From assembly GCF_000296815.2 (NCBI RefSeq), contig NZ_CAIT01000005.1, positions 496,001 to 560,000 of the forward strand: DNA of 64,000 bases, written 5' to 3'. The notes under the pieces were generated by a model. It searched no databases. It saw nothing but the letters and a program-made list of their open reading frames with translations, and was not told where the DNA came from. Positions 59,288 through 64,000 of this stretch are shown in pieces. The stretch's first letter is position 1, and each line of letters starts with the position of its first letter. Source of the DNA: Fibrisoma limi BUZ 3 (GTDB lineage: Bacteria > Bacteroidota > Bacteroidia > Cytophagales > Spirosomataceae). The position numbers were made by a program, and so were the translations under genes.

Positions 59288-62200
59288 CTAGTTAATCGCT
59301 TTGGCCACCTCCAGTTCCTGGGGCTTTTTCGGCGTTGTGGGTTTCTTCGTAAACCGCGCAATGAGCCGGTCAACGACAAGGTACATAGCCGGTACCACCA
59401 GCAGCGTCAGCAGCATGGACGAGGTCAGACCGCCGATGATGACCCAGGCCATACCGTTCTTGGTTTCGGCACCGGCACCGCTGGCCAGCGCGATCGGCAA
59501 CATACCCAGAATCATCGCCAGGGTCGTCATCAGAATTGGGCGCAGACGTTCCTTACCGGCTTCGATCAGCGCGTGAACGACATCGTGGCCTTCCGCTTTC
59601 AACTGATTGGCAAAGTCAACGATCAGAATGGCGTTCTTGGCCACCAGACCGAGCAGCATGATCATACCCACGATGGAGAACACCGTCAGGCTTTCCATCG
59701 TCAGCGCCAGGGCTAGCAACGCCCCAATCAGCGCAACCGGAATCGAGAACAGAACGACGAACGGATACACCACGCTTTCGTAGAGCGCCACCATGATGAA
59801 ATACACCAGCAGAATGGCGATGCCCAAAGCCAGGCCTAAGCTACCGAAGGCGTCGGACTGTTGCTGCAACTGGCCCAGGTACTGAATTGAAACGCCTTCG
59901 GGCAGTTTTTGCTGAGCCATCTTAGCCTGAATGTCGCTACCGACCGTACCGACCGGACGGCCCACTACCTGGGCGTTGATCGTTACCGACGACAGCCGGT
60001 CGATCCGTTCCAGTACGCTCTCGCCGATCTGCTCCTGCACCGTCGCAAACTGCGACAGCTCGAACGTACGGCCCTGGTTATTGACGAACGTCAGGCGGCT
60101 GATGTCTTCCGGATTCGTGCGATCAAAGCGGTCCAGGCTGATCAGAATATCGTATTCATTACCGCCCTGCTTGAACTTCGACTGGTCGTTGCCGCGGAAA
60201 GCGTTTTGCAGCGCCATACCTACGTCCGTCGCGTTGATACCCAGTTGGGCCATCTTCTCCCGGTCGAGGTTAACCGTTACTTCGGGCTTCGGATCTTTCA
60301 CCGAATACTTCACGTCCTGCGTGCCCGGTACCGATTTCGTTACGTTCATGACGGTGGCGGCTGCTTCCCGAATGTCCTTCAGGTTAGTGCCTTTCACCGC
60401 GATCTGGATCGGAGCCTGCTGGGCACCGACAATCCCCACGGGGCTAACCGTTACTTTCACCCCCGGAATCTGGCCTACTTCCTTCTTCAAGACCTGCCCA
60501 AACTCTTCGGTCGAGATGGTCCGCTGTTTTTTGTCCACCAGCTTCACGTTCAGGTCGGCAATGTTGCTGTTTGAGGCCGTCGCCAGGCCGTTGCTGCTGT
60601 ACCCGACGTTCGTAAAGACGTTGGTTACCTCAGGGTGCTTCATGATGATCTGCTCAGCCCGTTGTGCCAGCGAGTTGGTCTGGTAAATCGAAGCCGTTGG
60701 GGCCAGCTCGATGTTTACGTTCATCTCGCCCTGATCACTCTGCGGCATGAACGCGCCACCGATGAAACCAGCCGGAACGAGCGCAATGGAACCCACCAGC
60801 AGGGCAATAACGGCCAGGAAAATATACCGCTTGTGGCCGAGCACCCATACCAGAATACGGCCGTAGGCTTCGGTCAGCCGGCTGATCATGTTTTCAAAAC
60901 CTATGTTCAGGCGACCCCACAGCGACTTCGGATTCAGCACTTCGATTTTGCCGAACCGGGAAGCCAGCAACGGCGTCAGTGTGAACGATACAAGCAAGCT
61001 CATCAGCGTTGAGAAAACCACCACCAGCGCAAATTCGCGGAGGATGTTTCCGATCAAACCACCGGTCATGGCCAGCGGCACGAATACCACAACGTCCACC
61101 AGCGTAATGGCGAGGGCCGTAAAGCCGATCTCGCTCCGGCCGTCGAGAGCCGCCGTGCGCTTGTCTTTCCCCATTTCGAGGTGTCGGTTGATGTTCTCCA
61201 GCACCACAATCGAGTCATCGACCAGGATACCAACGACGAGCGAAAGGGCCATCAGGGTCATCAGATTCAGCGAGAAACCCATCAGGTACATCAGGGCGAA
61301 CGTCGGGATCATGGACGACGGCAGGGCAACCAGCACGAACATGGCCGACCGGAAGCTGTGCAGGAACAACAGCATGACCACCGATACAATCAGAATGGCC
61401 AGCCCCATATCGAACACCACCGCGTCGGCCGAAGCCAGCGTGTATACCGACTGGTCGGCGGCAATGTTGAACTTCAGGTTGATGTTGCTGTACTGCTTCT
61501 CAAGCTGCTTGATGCGCTGCTGCGTCTGTTGGCTTACCGATACAGCGTTGGCATCCGACTGCTTCTGGATCTGCAAACCGATGGACGGTTGGGCGTTGAT
61601 GTGGTTAATGGCCGTCGGTTTAGTCGTTGCGTCGACCACTTCCGCTACGTTCTTGAGCAACACTTCGCTGCCGTTGGCCCGCCGGGCCACGATCAGATTA
61701 CGCATCCGGTTCGTCGTCTCGACGGAGGCATCGAACCGGATAGAGTATTGAGACTCCCGGGTTTCTAACTGACCCGCCGGGAAACTGGTATTGGCGGCTG
61801 CAATGGCCTGCGATACCTGCCCGATGGACAAACCGTAGCCCCGGAGTTTTTCCTGGTTAACGTTAACCTGAATTTCGCGCTCGTTACCACCGATGACGTT
61901 TACCTGGCCAACCCCCGATACGTTCGAGAGCTGGGGTTTGATGTTATCATCAATCAGGTCGTACAGTTGCGTTGGCGGCAGATTGGCCGTGACGCCCATC
62001 CGCAGCACCGGCAGTTCGTCGGTCGAGAACTTGTTGATAATCGGGCGGTCGGCTTCGTCGGGCAACAGGTTAATAATCTGCTCTACTTTCCGTTGGGCAT
62101 CCTGTTGCGCCAGGGTTGTATTCACCCCGTTTTTCAGTTGAATGACCACGATGGACGCACCCTCCTGCGAGGTAGACGTCATGCGGTCCAGGCCTTCCAG

Positions 62201-62419
62201 TGACGACAAGGCGTCTTCAATACGCTTTGTTACGTTGGTTTCAACCTCATCGGCCGAAGCGCCCCGGTAGGTTGTCGCCACGCTGACCACGTTGGCTTCA
62301 AACTTCGGCAACAAATTGTATGACAACTGCTGGTAGCTCAATGCACCGAACAGAATCAGTACAGTGAAGACCGTGAGAACCAGCAGCGGCCGTTTGACGG
62401 CTATTTCGGATACAGACAT
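59288..62419 (-). CDS. RND efflux permease (HAE-1/AcrB-like)
   Basis: The 1043-residue protein has two six-helix halves with large periplasmic loops. Hallmarks: MSVSEIAVKRPLLVLTVFTV, the TM4 charged motif LVVGILVDDSIVVLENINRH, and GLVAKNAILIVDFANQLK in TM10. It uses the proton gradient to export drugs or other compounds through a TolC-type channel. Its gene follows the adaptor with 117 bp between, which holds a 20-bp inverted repeat. Spectrum unknown. Confidence 0.95.
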   Translation of the reverse strand: MSVSEIAVKRPLLVLTVFTVLILFGALSYQQLSYNLLPKFEANVVSVATTYRGASADEVETNVTKRIEDALSSLEGLDRMTSTSQEGASIVVIQLKNGVNTTLAQQDAQRKVEQIINLLPDEADRPIINKFSTDELPVLRMGVTANLPPTQLYDLIDDNIKPQLSNVSGVGQVNVIGGNEREIQVNVNQEKLRGYGLSIGQVSQAIAAANTSFPAGQLETRESQYSIRFDASVETTNRMRNLIVARRANGSEVLLKNVAEVVDATTKPTAINHINAQPSIGLQIQKQSDANAVSVSQQTQQRIKQLEKQYSNINLKFNIAADQSVYTLASADAVVFDMGLAILIVSVVMLLFLHSFRSAMFVLVALPSSMIPTFALMYLMGFSLNLMTLMALSLVVGILVDDSIVVLENINRHLEMGKDKRTAALDGRSEIGFTALAITLVDVVVFVPLAMTGGLIGNILREFALVVVFSTLMSLLVSFTLTPLLASRFGKIEVLNPKSLWGRLNIGFENMISRLTEAYGRILVWVLGHKRYIFLAVIALLVGSIALVPAGFIGGAFMPQSDQGEMNVNIELAPTASIYQTNSLAQRAEQIIMKHPEVTNVFTNVGYSSNGLATASNSNIADLNVKLVDKKQRTISTEEFGQVLKKEVGQIPGVKVTVSPVGIVGAQQAPIQIAVKGTNLKDIREAAATVMNVTKSVPGTQDVKYSVKDPKPEVTVNLDREKMAQLGINATDVGMALQNAFRGNDQSKFKQGGNEYDILISLDRFDRTNPEDISRLTFVNNQGRTFELSQFATVQEQIGESVLERIDRLSSVTINAQVVGRPVGTVGSDIQAKMAQQKLPEGVSIQYLGQLQQQSDAFGSLGLALGIAILLVYFIMVALYESVVYPFVVLFSIPVALIGALLALALTMESLTVFSIVGMIMLLGLVAKNAILIVDFANQLKAEGHDVVHALIEAGKERLRPILMTTLAMILGMLPIALASGAGAETKNGMAWVIIGGLTSSMLLTLLVVPAMYLVVDRLIARFTKKPTTPKKPQELEVAKAIN

Positions 62420-62432
62420 GGTTTATAAAGAA

Positions 62433-62524
62433 TGAAAGAGCGAATGAGTGAAAGGGCGGAGTTCAGGCGAGTGTAGAGAGGATTACTGATTGCTCAGGTA
62501 ATCGTTCACTCGTTCGCTCTTTCA
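62433..62524. repeat. 20-bp inverted repeat between RND adaptor and permease genes
   Basis: Arms 62433-62452 and 62505-62524 match at 19 of 20 positions around a loop of 52 nt. It lies within the operon, between the adaptor stop codon and the permease start codon. Without a T-run it is more likely a processing or mRNA-stability element than a terminator. Confidence 0.78.
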
Positions 62525-62536
62525 CACTATCGCTGT

Positions 62537-63592
62537 TTATTTTGTGATTTGCACAGGCTTGCCGTCGCTCAGGTTCAACTGACCAGTGGTGACCACCTGA
62601 TCGCCGGCGGTCAGCCCCTCAAGGACTTCAATGGTGTCGCCAAATTCGCGGCCAACTTTAATCTTCCGCTGCTTCGCTACGTTTCCGTCGATCACGTACA
62701 CGTAGGGATTCTTGATGCTTTCAACCAAAGCGACCCGCGGAATCTGTAGCGCTTTCTGGTTTGATTTCTGCGAGAAGTCAACGTTGACGAACGTACCGGC
62801 TTTCAGGCCGTTGGCGTTGCCCACGGTGATTTCGACCGGGTAGTTGTGCTCGTCGGTACCCTGGGGGGCGATGTACGAAATCTGGCCGGTGAATACCTTG
62901 CCCGGAAACACATCGGCCGACAGGCGAACCGACTGGCCTTTGCGCAGTTGATACACGTCGCTTTCGTTTACCAGTACGTTCACTTTCAGGCGATTCACAT
63001 CCAGCACCGTACCCAGCACCGTACCGGGAGATACGTATTCGCCCGGTTCAATGTCCTTCTTGACAATCTGCCCGCTGATCGGTGCTTTTACGTTGGCATC
63101 CTGAATCTGTTTCTTAATCTGCTCGGCCTGATTGACGGCATTTTCATAGTTGTATTTGGTCTCATTGACCTGAATTTCCGTCGTGGCATTGCCGGCCAGC
63201 AGCGTGTTATACCGGTTAACGTCCTTCTTCAGTTTTTCGATGTTCAACTGTGTCGCTTCCAGAGCCAGTTCTTTCAGTTTGTTGTCCAACTGAACCAGAA
63301 CCGCTCCCTGGCGTACCTGCGAGCCCAGATTAAAGCTCACGTTCGTAACCCGACCGGCCGTTGTGGCCGTAATGTTGGCCTCTTTGAAGGGGATCAGATT
63401 ACCGGTCTTGACCAGCTGCTGACTAACGGTTCCTTCTTCGACGCGGGTGGTGGTTACGGGAATGGCAACGTTCGTGTTGACCGGCTGCTTATTTTTCTCA
63501 TCAATGGTCTTCTTGTTGGATGCCAGCCGAAAGCCGATGAGCACAGTAACCGCCAACATGGCTGCGACAACGAGAATTGTTGACTTTTTCAT
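62537..63592 (-). CDS. RND efflux periplasmic adaptor (membrane fusion protein)
   Basis: The 351-residue protein has an N-terminal hydrophobic signal/anchor (ILVVAAMLAVTVLIGFRLA), a barrel-sandwich region (NLIPFKEANITATTAGRVT, ending AVLVQLDNKLKE), a short coiled hairpin and a beta-barrel with KVFTGQISYIAPQGT and AGTFVNVDFSQK. It links the inner-membrane permease to the TolC channel. It lies 20 bp after the TolC gene stop and before the permease gene. Confidence 0.93.
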   Translation of the reverse strand: MKKSTILVVAAMLAVTVLIGFRLASNKKTIDEKNKQPVNTNVAIPVTTTRVEEGTVSQQLVKTGNLIPFKEANITATTAGRVTNVSFNLGSQVRQGAVLVQLDNKLKELALEATQLNIEKLKKDVNRYNTLLAGNATTEIQVNETKYNYENAVNQAEQIKKQIQDANVKAPISGQIVKKDIEPGEYVSPGTVLGTVLDVNRLKVNVLVNESDVYQLRKGQSVRLSADVFPGKVFTGQISYIAPQGTDEHNYPVEITVGNANGLKAGTFVNVDFSQKSNQKALQIPRVALVESIKNPYVYVIDGNVAKQRKIKVGREFGDTIEVLEGLTAGDQVVTTGQLNLSDGKPVQITK

Positions 63593-63612
63593 GGTGTTCT
63601 TCGGTTGTATTC

Positions 63613-64000
63613 TCAGAGTTGATTGTAAAAGCTTAATAAGGTGCCCTGCGATTGTTCTAAATCCAGCCGGGCCTGATACAGGTTAATCAGCGAATTGATG
63701 TAATTCGTCCGGGCCTGCTGGTATGAGTTGTCGGCGTTGATCAGGTCGGTCAGCGACTTGGTACCCTGCCGGTATTGCAGCGTAGTGACGTTGTAGACCT
63801 CCTGCGCCAGTTTCACGTTGCGGTCGTCGTTCTGTACGTTGGCCTGCGCCCGCTGAATCTGCGACTGCGCGTTGTTGAACTGAAGCCGGTAAGCGGCTGT
63901 GTTCAGGCGCTGCTGTTCTTCCTGCGACAGTAGGGTTAGCTTCTGCTGCTTGATCTGCGCATCCCGCTGTAAGCCGTCGAAAATGGGTACGTTCAGGCGG
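63613..64000 (-). CDS. TolC family outer-membrane channel, 5' part outside window
   Basis: About 129 residues of the C-terminal half are visible (RLNVPIFDGLQRDAQIKQ to the stop). The block YRQGTKSLTDLINADNSYQQ with following helix YQARLDLEQSQGTL is the conserved TolC/OprM C-terminal pattern. The frame remains open to the window edge, so the start is not present. It is first in the leftward RND efflux operon. Confidence 0.92.
   Translation of the reverse strand, partial: RLNVPIFDGLQRDAQIKQQKLTLLSQEEQQRLNTAAYRLQFNNAQSQIQRAQANVQNDDRNVKLAQEVYNVTTLQYRQGTKSLTDLINADNSYQQARTNYINSLINLYQARLDLEQSQGTLLSFYNQL

Overview
The window looks like chromosomal DNA of a Bacteroidota bacterium, most likely a Spirosoma-like member of the Cytophagales. 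The reasons are the protein families (a T9SS C-terminal sorting domain, a GLPGLI/TonB-dependent receptor pair, a short histone-H1-like protein, FucP-type sugar permeases, GH109, GH9 and GH65 enzymes, gluconate dehydrogenase subunit 3 with a GMC partner), a GC content clearly above 50%, and promoters of the TAnnTTTG (-7) type in place of TATAAT. The taxonomic call is inference; there is no rRNA gene in the window. I found no tRNA, rRNA, CRISPR array, insertion sequence or phage gene.

Layout. 1-6.0 kb: the end of an M1 aminopeptidase, a GHMP sugar kinase/FucP-type permease pair and an exported GH109-type enzyme. 6.4-10.4 kb: a rightward run of small cytoplasmic genes (QueD/PTPS-like, FolE, SDR, TruA, MobA-like nucleotidyltransferase, DinB-like). 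10.4-18.6 kb: maltose/trehalose metabolism (GH65 phosphorylase, trehalose synthase-maltokinase fusion) around an oppositely oriented T9SS-exported protein. 18.8-24.9 kb: an exported Gfo/Idh/MocA oxidoreductase, a four-PAS histidine kinase, an MFS exporter and a small secreted protein.

25.5-34.5 kb is the most unusual part. On the minus strand it has a sigma factor, a membrane-anchored anti-sigma-like TPR protein, a second divergent sigma-like protein with a long N-terminal extension, a second membrane-anchored anti-sigma-like protein, and an M48-type metallopeptidase fused to an outer-membrane barrel. Beside them lie a small lipoprotein, an exported TPR-CHAT (caspase-like) protein and a degenerate matrixin (all zinc ligands lost) joined to a LecA-like domain. 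I suggest that this is a sigma circuit controlled by periplasmic proteolysis. It recalls the TPR-CHAT/sigma-factor modules of type III-E CRISPR loci, but no CRISPR is present here.

34.8-39.7 kb: a leftward cluster for oxidative carbohydrate metabolism (GH9 glucanase, NIPSNAP protein, gluconate-dehydrogenase-type subunit 3, GMC oxidoreductase). 39.8-47.1 kb: mixed small genes (OsmC, two GNATs, an MFS, a DUF2306 membrane protein, a secreted DMP19/DUF4375 protein, biotin carboxylase, a small barrel protein). 47.3-53.3 kb: a histidine kinase/OmpR-family pair divergent from a GLPGLI-TonB-receptor operon, with a TTAACACT direct repeat about midway between the two promoters. 53.4-59.2 kb: a serine palmitoyltransferase-like enzyme, a histone-H1-like protein, a MaoC hydratase, an acyltransferase-3, a 3-hydroxyacyl-CoA dehydrogenase and a YbdK-type ligase. 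59.3-64.0 kb: an RND efflux operon whose TolC gene runs off the window.

Intergenic spaces are rich in long, often perfect inverted repeats (arms up to 33 bp). Some are ordinary terminators; others have no T-run and look like dispersed palindromic elements.
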